Positions 1-9,873 of a stretch of 64,000 bases of DNA are shown here, piece after piece. A program made the position numbers and the translations under genes. Each line of letters starts with the position of its first letter. Within the stretch, counting starts at the first letter, position 1. The notes under the pieces were generated by a model, which made no database searches, was not told where the DNA came from, and saw only the letters and a program-made list of their open reading frames with translations. The DNA lies in NCBI RefSeq assembly GCF_029233945.1, contig NZ_JARGOQ010000009.1, forward strand, positions 1-64,000. The letters are read 5' to 3'. The stretch is from Sneathiella sp. (GTDB taxonomy: Bacteria > Pseudomonadota > Alphaproteobacteria > Sneathiellales > Sneathiellaceae).

Positions 1-888
1 TTCCTTGTCTGCGCCGCCGCTATGAGCATTTTCGCAAGTTATATCCAGGAACTCGCGCGGCGGAAAGACTTCATCAATATGCAGATGCTCGATGACGAAC
101 GGATGAAGAGTGATGTTCTCGCTGAAAAAGCGCAGGCGGCCAACCATTCGAAATCTGAATTTCTCGCCATCATGTCTCATGAATTACGGACACCGCTCAA
201 CGCGATTATTGGATTTTCCGAAATTCTGGAAAAAGAGATGTTCGGCCCCCTCGGCAGGGAGCAATACAAGGAATACTCCAAGGATATTAACGTCAGCGGA
301 CAGCATCTTCTGAGTATCATCAACGACATTCTCGATCTTTCGAAAGCAGAGGCCGGCAAGCTGATCTTGCAAGAAGAGGATGTAGCTGTTGTCGATATTG
401 TCAATTCCACCTTGCGGATCATTCGCGATCATGCGGCAGAACGTGGTGTACGCCTTGCCTTTGATATACCGGCGCATGACTATCACATGACTGGCGATCC
501 GCGCCTGTTGGCGCAGGTGTTTCTCAACCTCTTTTCCAACGCCGTGAAATTTACCCATAAAGGCGGGGCTGTGGCGATCAGCTTCGAGGAAATGGCGTCC
601 GGTAACCTTGCCATCCGGATTAAGGATACCGGCATTGGCATCGATCCGGAGAATATTGAAAAGGTCTTCGCTCCCTTCGTGCAGATTGAAGGCTCGATGG
701 CACGAAATTACGAGGGAACAGGTCTCGGCTTGCCGCTTACCAAGAATATTATGGAACTGCATAGCGGGACCATCACGCTGGATAGCCAGCTGGGAGAAGG
801 CACTGTTGCCATCGTTGAATTCCCAAAAGAAAGAATGATCAATCACCTTTCTGGCGATGAAAACAAAAAGTTGCTTGTACAGGTCTAG
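1..888 (+). CDS. sensor histidine kinase (HisKA + HATPase_c), 5' truncated by window edge
   Basis: H-box SEFLAIMSHELRTPLNAIIGFSEIL, N-box NLFSNAVKFT, G-boxes DTGIGIDPENIEKVFAPF and GTGLGLPLTKNIMELHSG. Frame stays open to base 1 and encodes FLVCAAA before the first Met at 22. Confidence 0.9.
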   Translation, partial: FLVCAAAMSIFASYIQELARRKDFINMQMLDDERMKSDVLAEKAQAANHSKSEFLAIMSHELRTPLNAIIGFSEILEKEMFGPLGREQYKEYSKDINVSGQHLLSIINDILDLSKAEAGKLILQEEDVAVVDIVNSTLRIIRDHAAERGVRLAFDIPAHDYHMTGDPRLLAQVFLNLFSNAVKFTHKGGAVAISFEEMASGNLAIRIKDTGIGIDPENIEKVFAPFVQIEGSMARNYEGTGLGLPLTKNIMELHSGTITLDSQLGEGTVAIVEFPKERMINHLSGDENKKLLVQV

Positions 889-934
889 GAGTGGACGGCA
901 GGCAGCATAGCCTCTGTTCTCAATCGTGGGAAGA

Positions 935-2395
935 TTACAGCGGCTTGGTGACGATCAACAGATGGCAGTGACCTGTTGAATCAACGGCAATTTCCCGAGT
1001 AGCTTCACTATCAAGATTATGTGCAAGGTCTCGCATTTCTTCTTCTGTACGATGCACCAAAGTCCAGTCGACGGCATACTCGACCTGCCATTCCAGGCTC
1101 GTGTCAGAAGTTTTCATGCAGCCAATGATCAGTGTTCCGCCGGGGACGAGATTGGCGTAAAGGTCGTCGACCATCCTTGTCGCCCTTTTCTTGCCGAGGT
1201 AATCGGCAAGACCGACAGCATAGATAAGGTCCTGCTTTTCCAACTTCCGGAACAGTTTGCCCGTGGCCAAAAATTCGAGGAATGTCGCATGCAGGCACTT
1301 GACGGACGCTTTGCCTTCCAAACGGGCAACCTGCGGATAGGTACTGTTATAGGCATATGAAAGGGCGTCATGATCCTGATCGATCAGGGTAAATTCCATA
1401 TTTAATGGTGGCGCCATCGATTTTAGGAAATTCGCGACTTCCTGCGCCGGTCCGCAACCAAGGCTCGCAACCCTGAAGCTTTTCTGGCCTCTTTCCGCCG
1501 CCCTGTTGCTCAGCTTGGCGATGGCCTGCTTAGTCATGGTCATGCGTGTCGTGATAAATTCACCTGTAGAGGTGCCGAGCCGATGGCAAAACTTAGCGTA
1601 AGCTGTATCCCCTTCCAAGCTGAGGTTATAGGCATAGTTCATGACCTGATAATCACCCGGGTACCCGAGTGGCTTCATGTATGCCCTGTTCCAGCTCGCG
1701 CCCGGTAGTAATTCTGGCGTCAGAACCAATTCCGTATATGTCTTGGTCGCCGCGATTACCGCCTCGTCATCGCCAAGTTCTTTGGTGATCTTCAGGCATT
1801 TTTGGGAAATCTCTTTCCAGCGGGCCAAGGCCTTCGTCTCGCAGGCAAGGATAATGTCCTTTATTCGTTCGTCGCGCCGGGAATCTTCCGGATTGAGGTC
1901 TTTCTCGACCTTATCCAGCACCTTGTGAATGGAGCGGAGCATATAGACGGCATCGCCGATTGCTTCCTTGTAAGTTGCCGGCACCAGATGCGATTGATCC
2001 GCCAGTCCGACGGTAACCGCCTGCTGGAGGGCGAGATCGTCATGCTGATCCAGGATTTTCTGTATGTCGAGAAATCCCTTAGTGAGCTCAATGGCGACTT
2101 TATGTTGGCTCTCGTGCGGTTCAATACGGCGGATTTTGCCATTTCCGACAAAGATCTCTGTCGTTCCCAGATTTAGCTTGAGGGGAACGTCCTTGTTCAT
2201 CTCTTCAAGCCAGGAAAAATTCTGCGGACTAACAAAGCTAATTCCGCTCATGCTGATATCGAATAAATCAAAGGCTTTATCGTCGACCTTGATGACGGGC
2301 GAAATGCTGCTCATCAGGGTCTTTGCGTTAAATCGTTCGGCGCGATAAAAAACGCGTCTACCCTCGCCCCCGGTAAGCTCTTCATAATGTTTCAT
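935..2395 (-). CDS. PilZ domain + class I SAM-dependent methyltransferase (PhcB-like) fusion
   Basis: N-term RVFYR (RxxxR) and DISMSG (DxSxxG) match the PilZ c-di-GMP signature. C-term VASLGCGPAQEVANFL matches SAM motif I; KPLGYPGDYQVMNYAY resembles PhcB/3-OH-PAME synthase-like methyltransferases. Confidence 0.75.
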   Translation of the reverse strand: MKHYEELTGGEGRRVFYRAERFNAKTLMSSISPVIKVDDKAFDLFDISMSGISFVSPQNFSWLEEMNKDVPLKLNLGTTEIFVGNGKIRRIEPHESQHKVAIELTKGFLDIQKILDQHDDLALQQAVTVGLADQSHLVPATYKEAIGDAVYMLRSIHKVLDKVEKDLNPEDSRRDERIKDIILACETKALARWKEISQKCLKITKELGDDEAVIAATKTYTELVLTPELLPGASWNRAYMKPLGYPGDYQVMNYAYNLSLEGDTAYAKFCHRLGTSTGEFITTRMTMTKQAIAKLSNRAAERGQKSFRVASLGCGPAQEVANFLKSMAPPLNMEFTLIDQDHDALSYAYNSTYPQVARLEGKASVKCLHATFLEFLATGKLFRKLEKQDLIYAVGLADYLGKKRATRMVDDLYANLVPGGTLIIGCMKTSDTSLEWQVEYAVDWTLVHRTEEEMRDLAHNLDSEATREIAVDSTGHCHLLIVTKPL

Positions 2396-2731
2396 ATTAC
2401 GCTCACTAAACGATTACTGGACATTTTTTAAATAACCTACTGGTAGTGCACATGTTTTGCAACCAGCTAAATTCTAAATTAGCAACAAAAGTAAATAACG
2501 AGCAGCACGTCAGCTACCTGATCAAAAAATTAACCATAGTCATTAACTATACGCATTTAAATACAGTTAACAATTGGTTAAGATTATAATCGTATCTTAA
2601 ATGGAAAGACAACCAGATAACATGCGAATTCTTTGTCAAGAAGATAAATACTATATATTGGGATTTATCGGCACATATTTAGTTTATTTCCCACAGATTG
2701 TGGTAATCGGTTGCCATTTTCACGTCGAAAA

Positions 2732-3211
2732 TCAGATGTATGGGGAAAATTTCTGTAAAATTGTCTCATAAAGATCACGCTTAAATGGAACGATCAGGCT
2801 TGGTAGTTCCGAAAATTCAGCCCATTTCCACTCAGCGAATTCAGGATGCTGTGTTTCGATATTGATGTCATGATCCTTCCCCAGATATCGAAACAGGAAC
2901 CATTTTTGCTTTTGGCCGCGATATTTTCCCTTCCAGACTTTGCCGATCAGGTTTTTCGGTAAATCATACGTCAGCCATTCATCCAGGCTGTGAATAAGCT
3001 CGACATTCCGGGTGCCGATTTCTTCGTCAAGCTCGCGAACAGCGGCCTGAAAAGGGTCTTCTCCCGGATCGATCCCGCCTTGAGGCATTTGCCAATGCTC
3101 CGTGACCATATCGATCCGCCGGCCGACGAACACCTGCCTTTTTGTGTTCAGAACCATCATGCCCGCACAGGGCCGGTAGGGAAGATCTTCTCTGGAAGCT
3201 GTTTCAGTCAT
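2732..3211 (-). CDS. rppH: RNA pyrophosphohydrolase, Nudix
   Basis: Nudix box GGIDPGEDPFQAAVRELDEEIGT; YRPCAGMMVLN and WQMPQGG typical of RppH. Confidence 0.93.
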   Translation of the reverse strand: MTETASREDLPYRPCAGMMVLNTKRQVFVGRRIDMVTEHWQMPQGGIDPGEDPFQAAVRELDEEIGTRNVELIHSLDEWLTYDLPKNLIGKVWKGKYRGQKQKWFLFRYLGKDHDINIETQHPEFAEWKWAEFSELPSLIVPFKRDLYETILQKFSPYI

Positions 3212-3213
3212 GA

Positions 3214-4614
3214 CTATTCTTGCCTTTTGATAAGGGCTGACACGGGTGCCAGAACCAGCCCTTTCTGATCCAATGTACCGGCCCAGTCCGACAAATGCCG
3301 GAATGTTTCGCTGTGAGGATAGGCTATCCCGATGGCTGATCCTGTCCTTTGGGCGATTGATTCCAGTTCTGCGAGACGCACATCAATAAGGGCGGCATCG
3401 GCCTTATGATCCAGAAATCGGTTGTTGATGGCAACAGGAATGTCCAGGTCATCGGCGATTTCTGCCGCTACACTATTGCTGGCCGTCCGGCTATCCAGAT
3501 AGAAAACCGCTTTTTCCTTAAGAACTGTCAAAACGGGCCGAATGCTGTTGGTCGTTGCCGTGAACTTCGACCCCATCTGGTTGGTGACGCCGGCATACCC
3601 CGTGAACCGGTCAAGAGCCCAATCAAGGCGCGCGAGGTTCTCGCCTTCGTCCAGATCTGTTCTCATGGCTTGCGGTCCCGGATCAATTCGTGGATAGCCC
3701 ACAGGTTCCATCGGCAGCTGGAGAAGCACTTCATGTCCCGCATCGCGCGCCTGATCGACCAGTTCTTGCAGGTTCTGGCCATATGGATTAAATCCCAGCG
3801 TCACAGCGGCAGGAAGACTTTCAATAGCCTCGCGCGCGCGGGAGGGATTTACACCCGCCTCGCTGATCACAATCGCGATACGAGGGCGGTCGTCCGCATA
3901 GTTGAAAGCCGCGGCATATGCCCGCCAGGGAGGGATTATCCCTGAAGATATGATTTCCTCCGACTTTGCATCGGGTTCTTCAGCCGTTTTTGTTGTCTCT
4001 TGCTCCAATTCGCTTGCCTCGTCCTGAGGTATGGGCAGTGTTGGGGGCGGGAGGTTTTTTAGTGTTTCTTCTGATGTTTCTATTTCATTCTCGCCGGGCT
4101 TATCGACGGGCGTTAAAATATGCTCCGTAACTTCGGGCTCGGTTGACGGAGCAGGAAGTTCAGGTTGATTGATACTCTCGGTGTCAGTCTCTTCATCAGT
4201 AGCAGAGTGGAGTGGAACGATATCGGTTGGTGATGGTAAGCTCTCTGGAGCGTCAACCATCACGTCAGCCAGTTCTTCCGGATCTGGGGGTGGTGTCGTA
4301 ACCTGGGGGGATGCGGGCACTGGCGCGACCGGCTCAGGCGCAATGCTTGCGGAGGCTTCCTCCGTAGAGATATCTGTCGGCGTCTCTGTGATATCGCTCT
4401 CTGGCGGCAGTTGCGGTATTGCCTCAACCGATGCGTCAATCGCGGTGCTGGCCGTTATAACGGGGGCAGCGTGCTTGTCGTTATGCTTGCCAAAAAAGCT
4501 CCAGCTACTAATGCCAATAACGGCAAGAATAACGGCCAGAGAGAGCATAAATAAAACCGACACCTTGTTCTTCGGTGTCGGTTTTGAAGTATCGTCTGTT
4601 TTCAGCTTTCCCAC
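3214..4614 (-). CDS. divergent polysaccharide deacetylase family protein
   Basis: N-terminal TM and Pro/Glu-rich linker, then PRIAIVISEAGVNPSRAREAIESLPAAVTLGFNPYGQN...HEVLLQLPMEP. Sits next to rppH/ctpA/envC as in many alphaproteobacteria. Confidence 0.85.
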   Translation of the reverse strand: MGKLKTDDTSKPTPKNKVSVLFMLSLAVILAVIGISSWSFFGKHNDKHAAPVITASTAIDASVEAIPQLPPESDITETPTDISTEEASASIAPEPVAPVPASPQVTTPPPDPEELADVMVDAPESLPSPTDIVPLHSATDEETDTESINQPELPAPSTEPEVTEHILTPVDKPGENEIETSEETLKNLPPPTLPIPQDEASELEQETTKTAEEPDAKSEEIISSGIIPPWRAYAAAFNYADDRPRIAIVISEAGVNPSRAREAIESLPAAVTLGFNPYGQNLQELVDQARDAGHEVLLQLPMEPVGYPRIDPGPQAMRTDLDEGENLARLDWALDRFTGYAGVTNQMGSKFTATTNSIRPVLTVLKEKAVFYLDSRTASNSVAAEIADDLDIPVAINNRFLDHKADAALIDVRLAELESIAQRTGSAIGIAYPHSETFRHLSDWAGTLDQKGLVLAPVSALIKRQE

Positions 4615-4704
4615 AGTAATCCGCCGGTGTTTTTAATCCTGCCGGCGCAAGCGATGTTGCCGGATACAGACTAACTCGCCGGAAGGACTAAGATGTATAG
4701 CTAC

Positions 4705-5997
4705 TTATTTCGCATCCTTTTTTGCAAAAAGCCAGACACCTTTTAACAGATCTTTCGCGCGAAGCAGTTGATAGTCGAGAATTTCCTCTTCAATCGCCGC
4801 TTCTACCGCGCCGTCCGCAGAAGATTCCGCTTCATCCCCATTTTCAAGGTGGTTCCGCAAATCCGCCTCGGACCGGCCTCCGGTGGATTCCAGAACTTCA
4901 AGCTTCGCCTGTTCCACTTCGATATCCGGGACGATGCCCTTGGCTTGAATAGACGTTCCCGATGGCGTGTAGTAGCGCGCCGTTGTCATCCGCATGGCCC
5001 CATTCCCCTGCAATGGAACGATTGTCTGCACAGAGCCCTTACCGAAGCTTTTTGTGCCAAGGATAACAGCGCGGCCATGGTCCTGAAGGGCGCCGGCTAC
5101 AATTTCAGACGCACTAGCGGAACCGCCGTTGATCAGGACGACAATCGGCTTGCCATCGACGATGTCATCCGGTTTCGCATTGTACCGCTGCGCATCGTCT
5201 GCCTTGCGGCCCCGGGTAGAGACAATCTCGCCTTTTTCAAGGAAGTCATCCGAGACCGCGATTGCCTGATCGAGCAGTCCGCCGGGATTGTTACGAAGAT
5301 CAAGAATAAGGCCCTTGAAATTGCCGTCGGCCTCTTCTTTCAATCGATTAATCGTCTTGCGAAGGCCATCATCGGTTTGTTCGGTAAAGCTGGAAACCCG
5401 AACATAGAGGATATCATCATCCTCAAGCCGACCGCGAACGGACTGCACGGTTATGATGGCGCGGGTCAAGGTAATATCAAGCGGTTCCTTCTCACCTGCG
5501 CGGCGGATGGTGAGTTTGAGGTCTGTGTCGACCAGTCCGCGCATTCTCTCAACCGCTTCGGCAAGCGTGAGGCCCAGCACGGCCTCGTCATCAAGATGGG
5601 TAATATAGTCGCCTGCAAGAACGCCTGCCTTGGCCGCGGGCGTATCGTCGATCGGCGCAACAACTTTGACCAGGCCATTTTCCATGGTGACCTCAATCCC
5701 AAGTCCGCCGAACTTACCACGGGTCTGTACTTTCATGCCGTCATAATTTTTCGGATTGAGATAGCTCGAATGCGGATCGAGAGAGCTGAGCATGCCGTTA
5801 ATCGCCGCTTCGATCAGCTTTTCGTCATCGACCTCTTCAACATAATCCTCGCGGATTTTTGCAAAAACATCGCCAAACAAATTCAGTTGGCGATAGGTTT
5901 CGGAACTGGCTTCCACGCGGTCATCCGGTGTCGCAATAATGGCGACCGACAATATGAGTACCGACGCGGCCAACACTCCTGTTACAAACTGTCTCAT
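4705..5997 (-). CDS. ctpA: S41 family C-terminal processing peptidase
   Basis: PDZ (FGGLGIEVTMENGLVKVVAPIDDTPAAKAGVLAGD) and catalytic GGSASASEIVAGALQDHGRAVILGTKSFGKGSVQT. Confidence 0.93.
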   Translation of the reverse strand: MRQFVTGVLAASVLILSVAIIATPDDRVEASSETYRQLNLFGDVFAKIREDYVEEVDDEKLIEAAINGMLSSLDPHSSYLNPKNYDGMKVQTRGKFGGLGIEVTMENGLVKVVAPIDDTPAAKAGVLAGDYITHLDDEAVLGLTLAEAVERMRGLVDTDLKLTIRRAGEKEPLDITLTRAIITVQSVRGRLEDDDILYVRVSSFTEQTDDGLRKTINRLKEEADGNFKGLILDLRNNPGGLLDQAIAVSDDFLEKGEIVSTRGRKADDAQRYNAKPDDIVDGKPIVVLINGGSASASEIVAGALQDHGRAVILGTKSFGKGSVQTIVPLQGNGAMRMTTARYYTPSGTSIQAKGIVPDIEVEQAKLEVLESTGGRSEADLRNHLENGDEAESSADGAVEAAIEEEILDYQLLRAKDLLKGVWLFAKKDAK

Positions 5998-7325
5998 TAT
6001 CCGCTAACCTTTCTATTCTCCGCCATTAACCAGGGGACAGGGTCAATGGGCGCACCGTTGTTTCTAAGCTCCATATAGAGCTTTGGGTTTTCTTTACTAC
6101 TCTTTTTCATCTGGCCCACCGGTTCACCGGCCAGCAATAATTGTCCGACCGATCCGTCAATAGAGCCCATTCCAGACAGCAGTGTATGATATCCATCACC
6201 ATGGTCAATGATCAGCAATAATCCATAGTGCCGGAAAGGGCCGGCGAAGGCAATCTGACCATCAAAAGGCGAGATGACCGCCGCCTGCGCGCGGGTTTCG
6301 ATAACAATTCCCTTTTCATGGCCCGCCTGATCACTTTCATCATATTTCGTTATGATCCGGCCACCAACAGGTAAGGGGAGCAAGCCTTTCGCCTCTATGA
6401 AATGGCGTGCGCGGCCAATATTGGCAAGCTTCGGCGATATGGCCGGTCTTTTTAGGACGACTTCATTCGCTGAGTTCTTCGCGTTTTCTGCCTCTTGCGC
6501 GGCGCGGGCTTGCATCTCTTTTTCTCGTTCGGCTATTTCCCGTTGAAGCCTTGCCTGTTCGGCGGCTCGTTGTCGCGCCTTGTCTTCTTCCAACCGCTGC
6601 ATGAGAGTTTCCGTATCACGGACATTTGCCGCCAGTTTTTGAAGCCGTTGCTGTTCGGTTTTGTTTGCCGCGGCAATTTCTTTCTGTGCAGCGCGTTTCT
6701 CGGCGAGCAATTGATCAAGCTTATCTTGCTCGGCGATACGTTTTTCGCGTAGCGCGGTGAATTCCTCCCTTTCGGTGGCATATTGCGCACGGAGGCTTGC
6801 CAGGGTGTCAAGCTGGGCAGACAGTTGATCCGCCTCTTTTTTCAGTTTTGGCAATATGGATTGCAACAAGGAAGAGGCGCGCAAGCTATCTACCAGCCCG
6901 CTCGGGTTCCCCATCAGTGTCCCTTCCGGTTGGCGGCTGAGATTGACAAGGGCAGAGAGCATGACGGCGAGATCAGCATTCCTTTTGGAAAGATTCTGGA
7001 ACGTTTCATCCTCTACCTGCCGGATTTGATCAAGCCGTTCTTCCACGTCAACGAGATCTTGGTCAAGCAGGGTGAGGTTGCGACCAGCCGTAACAAGCCT
7101 TTGCTTGAGAACCTTGATTTCACCGCCGAGATTATCCAGTTGGCTGGAGAAGCTTTCCTGCCGGGTTTCCGCATCCGCCAGCGCTTGTCGCAATTTCTCG
7201 AGATCGGTGTCCGGGGACGCCGCCCAAGAGGCTACAGGCAGCAGGAGTGACAACCCGAGAAACCCGCAGGTGATACGCCACGAAACCCGACGCAAACGAA
7301 AAAAACTGAACTCAGGACGCAACAC
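5997..7325 (-). CDS. envC: murein hydrolase activator EnvC-like, M23 domain
   Basis: Coiled-coil N-terminal half and C-terminal degenerate M23 domain (GLLLIIDHGDGYHTLLSGMGSIDGSVGQ). Confidence 0.85.
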   Translation of the reverse strand: MLRPEFSFFRLRRVSWRITCGFLGLSLLLPVASWAASPDTDLEKLRQALADAETRQESFSSQLDNLGGEIKVLKQRLVTAGRNLTLLDQDLVDVEERLDQIRQVEDETFQNLSKRNADLAVMLSALVNLSRQPEGTLMGNPSGLVDSLRASSLLQSILPKLKKEADQLSAQLDTLASLRAQYATEREEFTALREKRIAEQDKLDQLLAEKRAAQKEIAAANKTEQQRLQKLAANVRDTETLMQRLEEDKARQRAAEQARLQREIAEREKEMQARAAQEAENAKNSANEVVLKRPAISPKLANIGRARHFIEAKGLLPLPVGGRIITKYDESDQAGHEKGIVIETRAQAAVISPFDGQIAFAGPFRHYGLLLIIDHGDGYHTLLSGMGSIDGSVGQLLLAGEPVGQMKKSSKENPKLYMELRNNGAPIDPVPWLMAENRKVSG

Positions 7326-8895
7326 GGTCTTTTTCCAGCCCCTCCCTCACATGCACAAGATTTGTACCGGTCATTTCCGAGGGGATATCCAAGCCCATAA
7401 GATTTAGAACCGTTGGTGCAAGATCGGCAAGTGTGCCATCTTTAACGGATGCGCCTTCGGGCCCCACGGCGAGTACGAAAGGTACAAGGTTCGTTGTATG
7501 CGACGTGTAGGGCGCCTGTGTTTTCGGGTCGCGCATAACCTCTATATTACCGTGATCGGCGGTAATCATCATCGCCCCGCCAACGTCTTCGATTGCCTTG
7601 GCCAGCTTGCCGATACAGTCGTCGATCACTTCAACCGCTTTGATTGCGGCCTCCATCACGCCTGTATGGCCAACCATGTCCGGATTGGCGAAATTAACGA
7701 CGATCAGGTCAAATTTTTCAGATTGAATGGCTTCTATAAGGCTGTCCCGGACTTCAAACGCAGACATTTCCGGCTTTAAGTCATAGGTTGCAACCTTCGG
7801 GCTGGGAATCAGAAGGCGTTCCTCCCCATTATAGACCTGTTCTTCCCCGCCATTCAGGAAAAAGGTGACATGGGCGTATTTCTCGGTTTCCGCAATCCGA
7901 AGCTGTGTCTTGCCGGCAGTTGCGGCCACTTCACCCAGCGTATGCCTTACCTCGATCGGCGGGAACAGGGCAGGAATAGAGTTGGAAAGCTCTGTCGAAT
8001 ATTCAACCATTCCCTTGATAGTCGCCAAATTCGGCCGTTTTGCTCGCTTGAAACCGCTAAATCCGTCATCAGTGATTGCGGTAAGAAGCTCCCGTGCGCG
8101 GTCGGCACGGAAATTTGCCATGATGAAGGCATCTCCGTCCTGCAGGCCATCGTATCCGTCTGCGATATGCGGCTGGAAAAATTCATCGGTTTCACCTGAC
8201 TCATACGCGTGCTCCAGCGCTGCAATTGGGTCGGTGAATTTCTCGCCTTTAGCAGAAAAAATAGCATTGTAGGCTTTCTCGACACGATCCCAATTGGTGT
8301 CGCGGTCCATGGCAAAATAACGCCCGACAAGAGTGGCAATGCCTGCGTGATTGAGGGTGCCGAGCTGTTTCACAATGTCTCTCGTGTAGTCAGCGCCACT
8401 TGTCGGCGGGGTATCGCGACCATCCATGAAGCCATGGAGGCAAACGTCAATGCCCGCATCATCCATGATTTTGGCGAGTGCTATCATATGGTCCTGATGG
8501 GAATGTACGCCGCCGGGGGAAAGCAAGCCCGCGATATGACAGCGGCCACCCGATGTTTTCAGCTTGGCAATAACATCCAATAGTCCCGGGTTTTGCGCCA
8601 GGGCGCCGGTTTCAATCTCGTGATTGATGCGGGGTAGGTCCTGAAGGATAATCCGACCGCTGCCGATGGTCATATGCCCGACCTCGGAGTTGCCCATCTG
8701 TCCATCCGGGAGGCCGACATCCGCGCCAGACGTCCCAAGCAGGCTATGCGGCTGCGTCGCTACCATACGGTCCCAATTCGGGGTATTTCCGGCGGTGATG
8801 GCGTTATCGACGTTCGTTTCGCTATGGCCCCAGCCGTCAAGAATACAGAGCATAACGGGACGTGGAGTATAAGAATGATCACTATGGCTTTTCAT
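7312..8895 (-). CDS. gpmI: 2,3-bisphosphoglycerate-independent phosphoglycerate mutase
   Basis: VMLCILDGWGHSE, MGNSEVGHMTIGSGRI, HGFMDGRDTPP, MITADHGNIEVM. Confidence 0.96.
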   Translation of the reverse strand: MKSHSDHSYTPRPVMLCILDGWGHSETNVDNAITAGNTPNWDRMVATQPHSLLGTSGADVGLPDGQMGNSEVGHMTIGSGRIILQDLPRINHEIETGALAQNPGLLDVIAKLKTSGGRCHIAGLLSPGGVHSHQDHMIALAKIMDDAGIDVCLHGFMDGRDTPPTSGADYTRDIVKQLGTLNHAGIATLVGRYFAMDRDTNWDRVEKAYNAIFSAKGEKFTDPIAALEHAYESGETDEFFQPHIADGYDGLQDGDAFIMANFRADRARELLTAITDDGFSGFKRAKRPNLATIKGMVEYSTELSNSIPALFPPIEVRHTLGEVAATAGKTQLRIAETEKYAHVTFFLNGGEEQVYNGEERLLIPSPKVATYDLKPEMSAFEVRDSLIEAIQSEKFDLIVVNFANPDMVGHTGVMEAAIKAVEVIDDCIGKLAKAIEDVGGAMMITADHGNIEVMRDPKTQAPYTSHTTNLVPFVLAVGPEGASVKDGTLADLAPTVLNLMGLDIPSEMTGTNLVHVREGLEKDRVAS

Positions 8896-8937
8896 AACCG
8901 TCTTTATAGTCCCGTTAAAATTAAGATTCCATTATAA

Positions 8938-9411
8938 TCATGCGCGATGATAGGGATGATTCGCCAAAATCGAGGAGGCCCGGTAAAGCTGCTCCGCCAG
9001 CAGGCCCCGGACCATCAAATGCGGCCATGTCATGGCGCCAAGGGAGAGTAATCTGTCGGCCTTTGCCAGGGTTTCCTTGCTATGACCATCCGCCCCGCCA
9101 ATCAGGAAGGATACCGACTGCACGCCGTCATCGGCATATTGTCCGAGCATTTTCGCAAATTCCGAGCTTGTCATGCCTTTACCCTTTTCATCAAGGGCAA
9201 TAAGAATCGAGCCGTCCGGGACGGCACTCATCAAAAGCTCCGCTTCGCGGCTTTTGCGCTTTTCCCCTTTGAGCGGCTTCTTTTCCTCGACTTCCTTCAA
9301 GTCAATCGGCCAGGGCAGGCGGCCCGCATATTCGGAATACATCGCCTGCAGCGGACCGCCCCGAAATCTGCCGACGCTGGCAATAACAAGGCGCATCCCC
9401 TTATCCTTCAA
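8938..9411 (-). CDS. rlmH: 23S rRNA (pseudouridine1915-N3)-methyltransferase
   Basis: LIALDEKGKGMTSSEFA, FLIGGADGH, GAMTWPHLMVRGLLAEQLYRA; adjacent to rsfS. Confidence 0.95.
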   Translation of the reverse strand: MKDKGMRLVIASVGRFRGGPLQAMYSEYAGRLPWPIDLKEVEEKKPLKGEKRKSREAELLMSAVPDGSILIALDEKGKGMTSSEFAKMLGQYADDGVQSVSFLIGGADGHSKETLAKADRLLSLGAMTWPHLMVRGLLAEQLYRASSILANHPYHRA

Positions 9412-9438
9412 GCGTAGAAACCTAGCCCTTAAAAAGGG

Positions 9439-9810
9439 TTAGCTGATCATTTCCATCGGAATATCCGGGGCCCAGATTTTCTCCAGGTTATAAAAATTCC
9501 GAACTTCCGGTCTAAAAAGATGAACGATGACATCGCCGGCATCGACCAGTATCCAGTCACCGCCGGTTTGCCCCTCCATCCGGACCGAACCGAAACCTTC
9601 CTCCTTGATCCGCTCTTTCAAATGGCTAGCCATCGCCGCCACCTGACGGGTGGAGCGGCCATTGGCAATAACCATGTAATCAGCGAAGGAGGTTTTTCCG
9701 GCAAGGTCGATAGAGATGAGATCTTCCGCTTTGTCGTCGTTCAGTGTTTTTTCAACGAGATCGCGGAGTTTAGCAACTACAGCTTTGTTAGCTTTCATAA
9801 TAGGGATCAA
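9439..9810 (-). CDS. rsfS: ribosome silencing factor
   Basis: DLAGKTSFADYMVIANGRSTRQVAAMASHLKE, DWILVDAGDVIVHLFRPEVRNFYNLEKIW. Confidence 0.95.
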   Translation of the reverse strand: MIPIMKANKAVVAKLRDLVEKTLNDDKAEDLISIDLAGKTSFADYMVIANGRSTRQVAAMASHLKERIKEEGFGSVRMEGQTGGDWILVDAGDVIVHLFRPEVRNFYNLEKIWAPDIPMEMIS

Positions 9811-9873
9811 TTATTCTCCAAAAAGTAATGATCATGTTTCGTCCTTACACACCTAATTTGGGAATTTTTTGGC

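Noticed and set aside
4768-6078. 436-aa plus-strand ORF
   Set aside because: Fully antisense to ctpA, which has clear PDZ and S41 motifs; no recognisable domains. Shadow ORF.
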